Shown piece after piece: positions 10,309-21,702 of a stretch of 64,000 nucleotides of DNA. The translations under genes were made by a program, and so were the position numbers. The notes beneath the pieces are model-generated. The model was not told where the DNA came from. It saw only the letters and a list, made by a program, of their open reading frames with translations, and ran no database searches. Location of the stretch: positions 319,925 through 383,924 of the forward strand of contig JXTB01000199.1 in NCBI GenBank assembly GCA_002914805.1, given 5' to 3'. How positions within the stretch are numbered: the stretch's first letter is position 1; the number at the start of each line of letters is the position of its first letter. This DNA is from Parasponia andersonii. Taxonomy: Eukaryota > Streptophyta > Magnoliopsida > Rosales > Cannabaceae.

Positions 10309-11800
10309 TCGGAAAATATATGATTATATGGATATTATGAAAGGACCTTTCTAGTCAAATGGCTAAAGTTTGGATCAATGTTTGTAAAATAGTTATTTTT
10401 TAAATACTATAAACAATAGCTAAAATTTGAAAATTATTTTAAAATGATCTTTTTCATATTTTATAGATCAAAATATATCGATTTATTTTGTATAAATTTG
10501 ATTTATTTTAAAAAATAGATCAACTTAAAACTGTTATTTATCCTAATAAAATTATAAAACCGTTATTTAATAAATAGGTATAAAAATCAGTCATTTTTCA
10601 CATTGATCTTAAAAAAAAGAAGGATGAAAAAAATCATTAAATCATGTGCGGGCCTCGTTGATCACAAATGTTGTCGTTAGTAACATTTTGGAATTGTTTA
10701 AAAGCCGTCGTGTCAATTGTCATTCGTAAAATTAAAGAACTCGCTGTCAGAGTTTGTCGTTTAGAAGTATTGACGTCGTTTCCAATGTTTTGTCGTTCGC
10801 AAAATTTCTCTCAGCAATTGCTATACAAAGGAGAGAACTTGCGTCTTCTACAAGCAAGCCTTCCCTTTCAAAACCAAGTCAGCGTCAGAGGTCAATTACT
10901 CAATAGCGAACGGCCTTTTGCTTTCCCCTTTTTTTTTTATTATTATTAATTAAATAATCATTAGATCTCTGCGAAAACCTGGTGGGAAGAACGCTTCTCT
11001 CTAAGTCATCATTGTCTTTCTAGAACATCACGTGATAAGGCTAGTGAAGGGAGTTAAAGGAGGCCGAATGGTCAATCATCAATAGCAGCAGTGGCAAAGT
11101 TGTAATATAATCAAAAGAGAAGAAATATAAATAATAATAAAAAAAAAAAGAAAGGAATGCGCTTTAGAACACACTGCCTAAGAATGTCACAGAAGTCTAT
11201 TTCCCCTCTTTTCATGCGCACCTTCTTTTTTTTTTCACCTATTTTCTCTATTGCATAAAGCCTCCATTACTTTCTCTTCCTCTTCTCCTAAATCAAAATC
11301 CTTACTCTCACTTTTTTCCCTTTTAAAATTCCCAATTTCGTATCTAGGAAAGTCTCAATTGCTCCATCAAATTTTGAATTTGTGAAGCAATTTAATAGCC
11401 TAACTTCCATTATAGCGAAGGTATGATCACTAGTTATGTTTTAATCCTTAAAATTATGATTTTAGAGACTTATTTTGAGGATGTTTGTTATATAAGGAAT
11501 TTTGTTTTCTCTCATAGTCAATTTCAATAAATTTTTGACATTTTTCATTTATTTTATTTTATTTTTATTCATATAAACATCATATATGTAAGAGTTCTGA
11601 TTCTGTGGTCCATGTCTTTGGAATCATAAATTGCATGAAAGATATATGATGAAGTCTTGATAAAATATGAAATTTTATAAGCTTTGTTTTCTCAATGATA
11701 TGCGGATGAAATATCATACATAGTTCATTATAAGGTTATTTAATCTGGGTTCTAATATGTAATTCTATATTCTTTAATCTATCTAAGAAGACCAAGATAA
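10309..11800. other. intergenic, with a possible orphan promoter and 5' leader
   Basis: AT-rich to about 10640. A TGTCGTT-rich patch at 10665-10860 gives a 93-codon frame with no recognisable product. At about 11165-11420 a pyrimidine-rich stretch ends in GCGAAG followed by GTATGA, which looks like an untranslated first exon with a splice donor but has no coding exon downstream. It may be the leader of a gene lost to later insertions. Confidence 0.3.
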
Positions 11801-13993
11801 CCTAAATCTAAGTAGTTAGTACGAGGGAAATTATGACTTTCTACCATATATAGAAGAAAAAAGCGAACAACAAAGAATAGAACAAGTAAGAGAATGACCA
11901 CAATAGCCTATTATCCCACCTATTATGTCAATAACAAGCACTCATCAAGAAATAATATCAAGATCATCTTTAAGTAACAGTTCAAGTGTAAGAATACTAA
12001 GACTAAGGAGCTTACAAGAGATATATGAGGTAACTTAGAATCAAAATGACTTGACTATCTTTTGTCTCCTTGCTGATTGTGAACTATTAAACTTTGATAA
12101 AGTTGTTCAAAGTAAAAAATGGCGAAATACGATGGATGAAGAAATAAAGGCGATCACAAAAAATGATACATAGAAACTTGCTACACTTCCAAAAGAGCAC
12201 AAAGTAATCAGTGTGAAATAGGTTTACAAGGCTAAGAAGAATGCTAAAGGAGAAGTGGAGAGATATAAAGTAAGATTGGTCATGAAGGGATACAATCAAA
12301 GACCCTGCATAGACTATGATAAGGTATTTGCTCTTGTCGCTCGTCTAGAAACGGTACGATTGATCATCTCATTGGCTGCTCAAAATAAATGAAAAATTCA
12401 TCAAATGGATGTCAAGTCTGCTTTCTTAAATAAAGTCCTTAAAGAGGAAGTCTATATAGAGCAATCATCTGAGTATGAGATTAAGGGACAAGAAGATAAG
12501 GTTCTAAAGTCGAAGAAGGCCCTTTATAGGTTAAAGCAAGCACTAAGAGTATGGAATAGCTGCATCAACAGGTACTTCTAAGAGAACAACTCCACCAAAT
12601 GTCCTTATATGCATGCGTTGTACATCAAAGTAAAATATGAAAATATCTTGATTGTATACTTTTATGTCGATGATTTGATCTTCATAGGGAGTAATCCATC
12701 TGTGTTCAAAGAATTTAAGAAAACAATGACAAAGGAGTTTGAGATGACCAACATCGGAGTTATTTGTTACTATCTTAGCATAGAAGTGAAACAAGATGAA
12801 GATAGAATTTTCATTTCATAAGAAAGTTACGCCGAGAAGATTATCAAGAAGTTCAAAATAAATGATTTCAAGGCTGTCAATGTATTTATCGAATGTGAAG
12901 TCAAACTATCAATGCATGACGAAGGAAAAAAGGTGGATCTAACATTCTACAAAAGCTTAGTTAGAAGTTTGCGCTACCTGACTTGCACATTCTCTATATC
13001 GTAGACCTGGTCAGTCGTTATATGGAATCTCCAATAACCACTAACTTGAAAATTACCAAGAGAATCCTTTGCTATATTAAAGGTACAACTAACTTTGCTT
13101 ACGATATTCATCATCTAATAACTATAATCTTATAGGTCATAATGACAGTGATTGGAGTGGAGACTTAGATAATCGAAAGAGTACAAGTGGTTTTACATTC
13201 TTCATAGGAGACACTGCTTTCACATGAATATCTAAGAAGTAGTCAATCGTCATACTTTCAAGTTATGAAACAGAATATATTGTAGCTACATCATGTATCT
13301 GCCATGTAATTTGGCTAAAAAACTTGTTGAAGAAACTATGCATTCTGTAGAATGAAACCACTGAGATCTGTATTAATAATAAATTAGCAATTGCTTTGAA
13401 AAAATTTTTTGTCTTCCATGATAGAAACAAGCACATCAATACCCGCTACTATTACATAAGAGAATGTATTGCAAGAAAAGACGTGCAAGTGAAGTATGTG
13501 AAGACTCAAGATCAAGTGGAAGATATTTTCATCAAACCACTCAAGCATGAGATTTTTATCAAGTTAAGAAATTTTCTAGGTGTCACAAATCAAGTATAAG
13601 GGGGGTATTAGAAAACAAACTTATTTGTGACCTATTAGACCATAGATAAGTAATTTAATTATTTAGGCTTGTGTTATGAGTTGGGCTTATTTTATATATG
13701 TGTGTATGTGTGTATAATAGCCTATAGTTTAATACCCTAATTTCTAGAATATTTTTGTATTTACTAGATAATATAATTAATCAAGTTATTGGAGGTTGAA
13801 TGGGGTATTCTTACACCATCTAAAATCATTCTTGGAGTAGTATAAATAGAGTGCTCCTTCTCTCATTTTATATCAAGCCAAAATGAAGCAATTCAAGTAG
13901 TAGTATAAGTTCTCATTTTCCACCAAAATTCTTTCTAGTTTCTCCCTTAGTCTCTCTAGTTTTTATAGCCTTATAAATCTCATATTTCCAACA
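11800..13993 (+). mobile_element. 5'-truncated Copia remnant with 3' LTR
   Basis: Second Copia element, of a different family from the one in REM-A. It keeps the end of the integrase-RT linker, reverse transcriptase (about 12063-12900, YVDD near 12664), RNase H (about 12960-13599) and a 3' LTR at 13606-13993 preceded by the purine tract AAGGGGGG. The LTR begins TATTAGAAA and ends TTTCCAACA, so the initial TG has become TA. gag, protease, most of integrase and the 5' LTR are missing. Many in-frame stops (for example 12173, 12389 and 12820) show it is dead. It abuts the exon 2 remnant of REM pseudogene psi-B. Confidence 0.82.
13606..13993 (+). repeat. 3' LTR of the truncated Copia element
   Basis: 388 bases with short inverted ends TATTAGAAA and TTTCCAACA, directly after a polypurine tract at 13598-13605. 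No 5' partner was found upstream, so no divergence estimate is possible inside the window. Confidence 0.65.
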
Positions 13994-14002
13994 AAAACTC
14001 AC

Positions 14003-14148
14003 TGCTCTAAAACCTTTGATAGATCTCCATCACCATTTTCTTGGTCTCAAAAGAGAATAAGAACCTCTCATGAGGTGCTCTAAAACCTTTGATAGATCTC
14101 CATCACCATTTTCTTGGTCTCAAAAGAGAATAAGAACCTCTCATGAGG
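14003..14148 (+). repeat. 73-bp tandem duplication in psi-B exon 2
   Basis: Copies 14003-14075 and 14076-14148 are practically identical (TGCTCTAAAACCTTTGATAG start). 73 is not a multiple of 3, so it shifts the old reading frame. Near identity points to a recent event. Confidence 0.9.
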
Positions 14149-14454
14149 TGCTTAAGAAATCAAGGATCTATTAAGATTCAGACCATTCCATTGCAGAAAC
14201 TAAAGGCAAGTAAATTGTTTTACCTTTTTATCCTAATTAGCTCCTAAACCAGATATTCATATGTGGACATTATGTACTCTTGTGTAATCTCTTTAATATT
14301 TTTCAGGGAAACTTGATTTTCCTGTTAAGGAGAAGAGTGGAGACAAACCTGAGGTGAATAGAAGATCAGAGCCACTGACTAAAGATGAAAAGACTGAAGC
14401 TCTTCAGAGGGCGTCAAGTGGTCTCAAATCTGAGAACCCAGTTCTTATGATTGT

Positions 14455-14572
14455 CATGCAACAATATCATCTCTTTGATAGTTATCACATGGTAAACTTT
14501 CATCTAAAGTTTTCATGCAACAATATCATCTCTTTGATAGTTATCACATGGTAAACTTTCATCTAAAGTTTT
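14455..14572 (+). repeat. 59-bp tandem duplication across the psi-B exon 3 donor
   Basis: CATGCAACAATATCATCTC at 14455 recurs at 14514. Each copy includes the exon end and the donor ATGGTAAACT, so two identical donors stand 59 bases apart. Confidence 0.9.
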
Positions 14573-15731
14573 ACTCTCCTAGACAAATGAATGGAATTGG
14601 TTGAAGAAGTGTTTGATGTTTTTATTGTCTCTTCAAAATAAGTTATCAAGACCTATTCAATCCAATTATTTTCAGGGAATACCATTAAAGTTTTTGTGGA
14701 AACATCTCAATTATGAATATAGTAGTGTGAACCTTCAGATTTCCAATGGGGGTTAAATTCAAAAAATGTCGTCTTGGAATGAGAGCCCCATTCGACCAAA
14801 AAGGTTGGAAGAAGTTTGCTCGGGACAACAGTTTGGAAGTTGGCGATGTTTGCATCTTTGAACTTATTACAGTAGACAAAATTTCTTTCCAAGTTTCCAT
14901 TTCTCGGGCTTTAGATCCAACTAATGCATTCCAGCCAAAGAGAGATGTGAAACTCAAAGCTAAATCTCAATGTCTTAGTGATGATGAACCGAGCATGAGT
15001 TCACTGAACAAAACTGAAGTTGAAACAAGTTAAAATAGTATTATAGACCTCATACATGCCAATAAAATCAGATTATTAATCCTTATTTATTTGTTTACTT
15101 ACTGCAGACAAGTTTAGGCTTGGACACTTCACTCAGAGTCCTTCGCCTTTGAGGGACACAATAGCTTTTGAAGCAGCCGAAAAATTCTCCTCAGAACAGC
15201 CCTTCTTCAAGGTGATCGTGGGGAAGCAAAGTAGTGTGCTGGTAGGGTCATTGACTACATGTTCCTTTCAAATTAATATGCTTTGAACTTAAAACATATA
15301 AGTCCCTTATAATCAACTCACAACATGATTTTATGATCTTAAGTCTGCACTAACCTAACAAAATTCCTATTTATCTTTCAAGTAAAAACATCATTAGATT
15401 GCTCAAACATCTCCTCCCCGTTAACCATTGTTCGTTTGTCAATAAATAATGATAGTTGCTCCCAATAATTGTCTTTATGCAGCGTCTGCCAAATGATTTT
15501 GTAAAGAGTCATATCGATCAAAAGGTGCAAACTGTGACGCTTAAGGTAGGGAACAGATCTTGGCTTGTGAAGTTGTTAAGAAGTTCATCAGGATATTTTT
15601 TGTCTGGAGGATTCTCTAAATTTGCAAGACAAACTTCTCTGAGTCCCGGGGATGTTTGTATCTATGAGCTTACCGAGAGGAATCAAGTTGTGCTGAAAGT
15701 TTCCATTTTTCGTTTTACTGTGGTTACTTAG

Positions 15732-16232
15732 TCAAGAGTGCTTGTATTAGTAAGTGCGTAGCCACCATGTGAGATTATTTTTAAACATCTCTTTCTTATA
15801 TTTGATATGGATTATGGGATGACATGCATTTTGCGGTGCGTACTATGTTTTGTAGACACTCTAAATACCTATTCTGATGATTATTTTAATCTAAAGAATG
15901 ACAGATTGAAGTGTGAGAAAACCAGACTATATGAATAATTTATGGAAGTTAGTTTATTTTTCAAATCAAAAGATTTAAAACATGTTTATTTTTCCGGAAA
16001 AAAAAACACAAAAAAAAGGTTTTTTATTATAGTCGTTTCGGCTTCATTAAAGCATATTTGGTCATTTGCCTTATTCCAAACGACATGGCTGTATTTGTTG
16101 AACAAAATACCGACGACCCCTTTATGTCTAATGAAAATACGATGTAGTTTGGTATTATGGTGTTTGTCACATATTAAACGACATTTGGTTTTTGTACATC
16201 AACCACTTGGCGTTTACTATATGTAAAAGGGT
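15732..16232. other. intergenic
   Basis: AT-rich flank. A 94-codon open frame (15942-16226) contains several TCGTTT or AACGACAT motifs and matches no protein I recognise. Confidence 0.4.
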
Positions 16233-16559
16233 TAATTTCATTTTTCTGAGAGAAATTAGAAAAAATATGCATTAAAATTTGCTTATTTTGTAGCATATAT
16301 GCTATTTTTTTAAAAATATTTTAAAAAATATACATGATGATCAAAATATCTTTAAAAAAATTTTGCCCCTTTCCTATAAAATTTGGTATTTAATAGGGGT
16401 AAAATAGGTATTACGCAAATCTACAGCAAACTTATAATTAAGAATTTTTGGATTAATTTAATCAAAATATCTAAAATTGTTTATTGGGTGCTACATTAAC
16501 CCAAAATTGTATAAAATGCCCCCATTTTTTCTAATCTTCTCCATCAAAGTCCCTGAGAG

Positions 16560-16860
16560 AGAAATAAGAATGCTGAAACTACCAAGCTCCATTATCGTTG
16601 CACGCCGCCTTCGAGGAGCCGACGCTTCATGACCGCCTCCCTTCGATGAAGCCATGCGCGCCAAGTTTTGTTAGATTTCGTCATCGGAAAATGGAGATCC
16701 GATATCTTGGAGTTTTCGCTTACCGTAAGGCTTTTCGGTCACCAAAATTTCATCGGACCTCCTTTTGCAACACTGAGGGTATAGTTGGACTTATCTCATC
16801 ATTGCTGTCATTTTCCAACCAATCTTGGTCATTATTTCATCGTTGGTAAGATTTTCACCA
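16560..16860 (+). other. GC-rich patch, possible captured gene fragment
   Basis: An 83-codon open frame (16598-16849) in a locally GC-rich island inside the 16.2-20.4 kb element. The product is not recognised and no splice structure is evident. It could be a captured host exon or a leader sequence of the element. Confidence 0.25.
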
Positions 16861-17449
16861 TTTGAGTCATTTTACCAAAGTTTGTAAAAGTGATATTTTT
16901 ATATTTTTTTCGTTAGGTAATTATTTTACCTGAGGTAATTATATGAGGTAAAAGAATGTTAAAAATTATGAATAATTACGATTAGTAGAAGTTAAAATGA
17001 TATCTAGAAGCATGTTAATTTTCAAATTAAAAAATGTGATATTTTTGTAATTCAGAACGAAAAGTGATATTTTTGAAAAATTACATAGTGTTGGGCATTA
17101 TAGATATATGACCAAATTTTGGACCCAATTTAAGTAAATATACAGTTGTCAAATATTATAGCAAAATGTCTGGTACATATATTTATATACCAAATATAAA
17201 ATTTTATATACCAAGCACAAAAAATTATATACCATATACATTTCAGTACAATCTACCAAGTGTAAAAATATATATATACCTAAATATTTAGCTATAAAAT
17301 TTAAAAAATGGACATCTACTTAATCAAATTTAAAATATTGGTCACCTACCGAAATTTCTTTAGTGTTGGACTGAAATCTGTTACTATCCTTGGGGTGAGA
17401 TTAGAAAATTATTACTTTCCAAAATATTATTGTAAAAATGTCATTTTTA

Positions 17450-18900
17450 CAATTAATCACGGAAGTTGATACTTTTCAATATTTTCAAAAGTGATATTTA
17501 CCTAAATAATTTTGTGATAATGATATTTTCTGAACTATTTCAGAAAAGTGATATTTTTGTAAATAATCAGCAAAGATAATAGTTTTTAAAATACTTTAAA
17601 AAGTAGATATTTTAAATTAATTCCAGTGATTCTTATATTTAAAGCCCATTTAAGGCTCAGGAACTCGAAATTGAACTCTAATTTCAAATTTAAATATAGT
17701 GAGGTCGACCAACGAGTTTTGATATATAATATCGATATGTTTCGAAATGGCACAAATTTTGTAGCTCTTAGACAGTACCGTTTTGTATGTCATGGGCCAA
17801 TTTCGCACCGGAACCACTTTTGACAAATTATATGTCTAACTTAGCATGTTTTGGTACTTTGAATTTAGTGGTGACCCATATTTCTCAATCTGAGGCTCCG
17901 GTAGAAAGGTCACTTTCCCAAGTAGACTTAATAAAATCTCGAAACGGCTGTTTGAATACCTAAATAACCAATAAGAGTTTCTTCGAGTATCTTTAGCTTA
18001 GTATAGCTATCATATTGAGGTAGAGGTTCAATTACCCAATTTTATACTTATTTTAGATTTATTTTTGCATTATAATTGATTTATAAAAAGTCATAGTTCA
18101 CGCGATAGTTTAATAAAGTTTATAGAAACACATTAGATTATATTGTGATTGGACTGTGAATTTTATATACACATTTATTTTAATGGTGATTATGAGGTAA
18201 TACAATGGAGAGCTGTCCCTGTTACAGTGAATCCCAAAAATAATGCCAAGTTGAATTTTAAAGCATGATTTGATTCTTAGATGCATGGTTATTGTGAACG
18301 GTTACATATTGTACGTAGCATAGGATCATTCACTTGAGTTTTATTATTACATCATGGTAGTTTAGATCGCTGGTGAGTTGTTACAGTGCTAGATGAAAGA
18401 CTCAGGCTCCTGTGCGGATTTTTGGTTAATACACCTACGAGTAGTCCTAGGATGCTGGATACCGTTATATAGAGGTATCATAGGACCACGACGTAAGAAT
18501 GAGAGCACACTCATATATATTAGTTGATTTATGATATGTAGAATCATGTGGTATTGGTTTTGGTTTTGAATATATGATTATTATGGATATCAATTATTAT
18601 ATAAACTTAATTTATAAATGAATTTTGGTAAAATTACATCTATTCAAAAAGGTAATTAAATTTTTACTGAACATATGAATACTCACTCATCGTACTTCTC
18701 CCACTTTCAAGTATTTAAGTATCTGTAGTAGTTATCTTGATAGATAGATAAACTCTGCAACTTATGTATGTAGTTTTATTCTTAATTCCTAGTAGGTGCC
18801 TGTATTTTATTATCTTTCTTTCCTTATTTAATTATTTAGCCTAAATTAGTAAATCTACTAAGTGGACATATGAGGATGGCTTTGCAGTTAATTTAAGAAC
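17450..18900. repeat. dispersed repeat, copy 1
   Basis: Shares blocks with 27300-28500, most clearly GATATATAATATCGATATGT followed by TTCG and GGCACAAATTTTG (about 17720-17765 and 27487-27525), with similar order of weaker matches on both sides. Non-coding and diverged, so an old transposon part. Confidence 0.55.
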
Positions 18901-18942
18901 TTGAAACTACAAACAATTTTTGTAAATTATTTTATACTTTAG

Positions 18943-19022
18943 ATTAAAGTTTTCAATTGAACTCATTTTACCAAAATCCATATCTAAAGTTTTCAATTGA
19001 ACTCATTTTACCAAAATCCATG
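18943..19022. repeat. short direct repeat
   Basis: AAAGTTTTCAATTGAACTC with its following CATTTTACCAAAATCCAT occurs twice in tandem, about 40 bases apart. Confidence 0.85.
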
Positions 19023-19617
19023 AATTATTTATAAGTCTCCAAACGAATTAATTATAAGCTTTCTTAACTTTAATGGGTAATTTTTTTAAGTTATTAAAAC
19101 TTTTAAGAGTTTTAACAGTTGTGAAATTTATAATGATTTGAGGACCAAATTGAAATTATCTAATACTCTATTTCTCTTAAATTTTTTTAAATTAATATTT
19201 TATTATATTTTTACTTAAAATTACTAAAAGTCATAACTTTAGATTTCTGGTCATAACATTTCTTCACTCTTCTCCATTTTGTATCTTCTTCTTCCTTCTT
19301 CCCTCACCTCTAGAACAGTCCATAGATCCCATTTTGATGTATATTTGAATCTTTTTTCTCTAATATACTCAAAAAATAAAACTAATATAATCAACATAAA
19401 AATAATTAAACCACAAAACTAAAACCCAAAGAAGCTCAAGTTTAGATCTTCAGCAGTAAAGTTAACATGAAAAAAGGGTTTAAAAAAATTTAAGAATTAG
19501 TGATTAGCCAAACCCATCAAATAATCTATATGATTCTGTCATCTCTATGTCATCTTCGTTTTTGAGTAATCTATAAAAATTTGATAAACCTATAAATTTT
19601 TGAAAAACCCACCCATA

Positions 19618-19830
19618 AAAGTGTCAAATGACCATTGAGTGGCCTTTATTTGAACAACCATCAAACGGTCTTCGAACATCCCTTAGTCGAATGACCATTG
19701 AGTGGCTATCGAAAAGCCTTTAGTCAAACAGTCATCGAGCGGTTTTCCGTCAAATAACTATTGAGTGGCCATTGAATATCCCTTAGTCGAATGCCCATTG
19801 AGCAGTATTCTGTCGAATAAATGTTTATGA
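19618..19830. repeat. degenerate minisatellite
   Basis: About six or seven imperfect copies of a unit around GTCGAATGACCATTGAGTGG, separated by variable spacers (TATCGAAAAGCC, ATCCCTTAGTC). No protein frame runs through all copies. Confidence 0.7.
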
Positions 19831-20376
19831 GTATCGAGAAGGAATTGAAACAATTTCGAAAGTTCAATGCATTTTTGATGCACCATCGAAATGCATTGAT
19901 AAGAGTTATGGCTAGAGAAAGATGGTGGTGGACTAACAAAGTGTGGCTCTAGCTCTTAAATAAGAACTGTAACCTTCTTCCACAATTATTTTTGTCAGAA
20001 ATGGTAAACGGAAGAGGAAAAGGTTTTTTTCTTTTTTTTTTTTTTCCGATCAAAATATAACTTTGTGGAGGAGAATAAAGAGAGAAGAGAGAAGAAAGAA
20101 GAGAAGAGAGGGAAAGGATAAGTTAAAATTATCAATGGTCGGCTTAGATTTATCGAGAGTCGGCATCGGCTAGGTTTTGTCATCTATTTTGGAGGTAAGA
20201 GAAGAAGGAAAAACAAAGATACAAAGTAGGAGGAGGTGAAGAGAGGGACATAGTTCTTTTAAGGACATTTTGATCATCGTGTATATATTTTAAGAAGATT
20301 TTTAAAACTAGTATATGCCTCTAAATAGGTATATTTTGATGCATATTTTTCCTAATTTCTCTTGTATGAATTTTCA

Positions 20377-21702
20377 ATTTAATTAGTTCACCAACACTAC
20401 TTTGAACTTTCCTTTATCGCATGACTATCTTCAAATTAGTTAATCTGAAAAAAAAAAAAAAAGAAGCATATTTATGGGTACATTTGTGAAATAAACTACT
20501 TTTTTATGTTAAAATCCTAGAATAAAAAAAGTATTTTTTTTAGATTAGTCTCAATATTATTTTGAGACTAATATGTTGTTACTATATAAATCTAACTCGA
20601 TAATAATACTTTTTGTATGTTTTTTTCTTGACGAAGTTATTTAATCGGTCATTAATATAATCGCTTGCACAATTTCATTTAAAAAAAAAAAAAACCTTTA
20701 GTACTTTATTTATCCCAACTATATTCTGTGAAAGCATAAAGCAAAATTATCTCATGTGTTAAGTAAATAATTTTTCACCAACAATTTTTTATAATAATTT
20801 ATATACTAGTCTCACCATCCACACACAACGTTGAACATAAAATAATACTGAAATTTTGTTAAAATGCACTTTTTTTTTAGAATTAAAAATGCACGGTTAG
20901 TCATAGTGCGTTGTACAATTTAACAAAACTTAAAAAAGAACGTGTAATAAAAGTTACAACTTATTGGTCGATTAGATACTGTCAAAGACTAAATTTTGTA
21001 ATGTCATGGAAAATATTGGACTTGTTTAGTCCCCAAAATATGATAACTTATTACCTTTTGTCCAATATTTAACGGGAAGAAAATAACGACAAAGAACATG
21101 TACATATAGTATCATCTAATTAAAATGAAAATTCACGGGCAAAGTAGAACAACAACTATAATTTGGGGTTATGGTAGAATTAACCGCATAGGATACGGTC
21201 GAATTCTATACTAATTTTCGTCTATGAATATTTAGGTGGGTTTAATTATTCAAAAGAAGAAGAAGAAGTCGTATATAGATGGCTTGTAATGATGTAACTG
21301 ACATTTATTATATGCCAATCCAAATGACACATATAGTATGAAATATATTATACATCGAAAATTATCGGTGACGGGCTATCATATATTTGACCATCACATT
21401 GGCATATGAGTTGAAAAAAATAAATAAATAAGGAATTAAAGTGGACAAATTAATGAGGACAAGTGGCAATATAGATTTTGTTTGCTGGAACAAGGAATCA
21501 ATCATATGTCATAATTAGGATTTTGTCTCCAAACCGGCCTCTGTTTACTATCTGGGAAGTTGAGAACCAATAATGAAGCGTGCATACATATCTCTTCAGT
21601 CTTGAAAAATGAAACATATGGGCAGTGAAGAAGATCATTCATAAGCCTTTTTTTTTTTTAAGTTTTATCTCCAAGCTTCTGAAGTTCAAGTGTTCATCAA
21701 CT
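20377..21702 (+). other. intergenic, 5' flank of REM-C
   Basis: AT-rich with poly-A and poly-T runs. No gene seen. The last 60 bases (CCAAGCTTCTGAAGTTCAA) resemble the leader just before the REM-A start (CCAAGCTTTTGAAGTTCAA), supporting common origin of the two 5' ends. Confidence 0.5.

Larger units (their letters stand above)
14003..15731 (+). pseudogene. psi-B: truncated REM B3 pseudogene
   Basis: Relic of a three-B3 REM gene like REM-A and REM-C, lacking B3-1. What remains: the basic tail of exon 2 (about 14012-14160; RSPSPFSWSQKRIRTS resembles KSPLPCSRPQKKMKTS of REM-C), exon 3 (14307-14491), exon 4 (14676 to about 15035), exon 5 (15108-15241) and exon 6 (15483-15731). Damage: loss of everything upstream, replaced by Copia DNA; a 73-bp tandem duplication in exon 2; a 59-bp tandem duplication carrying a second copy of the exon 3 donor; and a short deletion with frameshift near 14750, where the NGG of B3-2 runs into a stop and the rest continues in another frame (GWKKFARDNSLEVGDVC). 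The B3-3 exons are still open, so a partial transcript could be made. Confidence 0.85.
16233..20376. mobile_element. about 4.1-kb element bounded by inverted repeats, possible Mutator-like or Pack-MULE-type element
   Basis: The left end (about 16233-16370, containing GAGAAATTAG, AAAAATATGCAT and GATGATCAAAAT) is repeated as an imperfect reverse complement at about 20255-20376. Between the arms there is no transposase that I can see. The interior has a relatively GC-rich 300-bp patch (16560-16860), a long AT-rich non-coding stretch shared with 27.3-28.5 kb, a 42-bp direct repeat and a degenerate minisatellite. Long inverted arms without transposase fit a non-autonomous Mutator-like element. 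No convincing target duplication was found. Two unrelated insertions of one MITE in opposite directions is the alternative. Confidence 0.45.

Noticed and set aside
10668-10949. 93-codon open frame
   Set aside because: It is made largely of TGTCGTT-type repeat words, ends in a TTATTATTA run, and matches no family I know.
16598-16849. 83-codon frame as a gene
   Set aside because: No recognisable domain or splice partners; listed only as a GC-rich patch in a transposon-like segment.
19618-19830. CRISPR array
   Set aside because: Units are imperfect with irregular spacing in a plant nuclear context; a minisatellite is the better reading.
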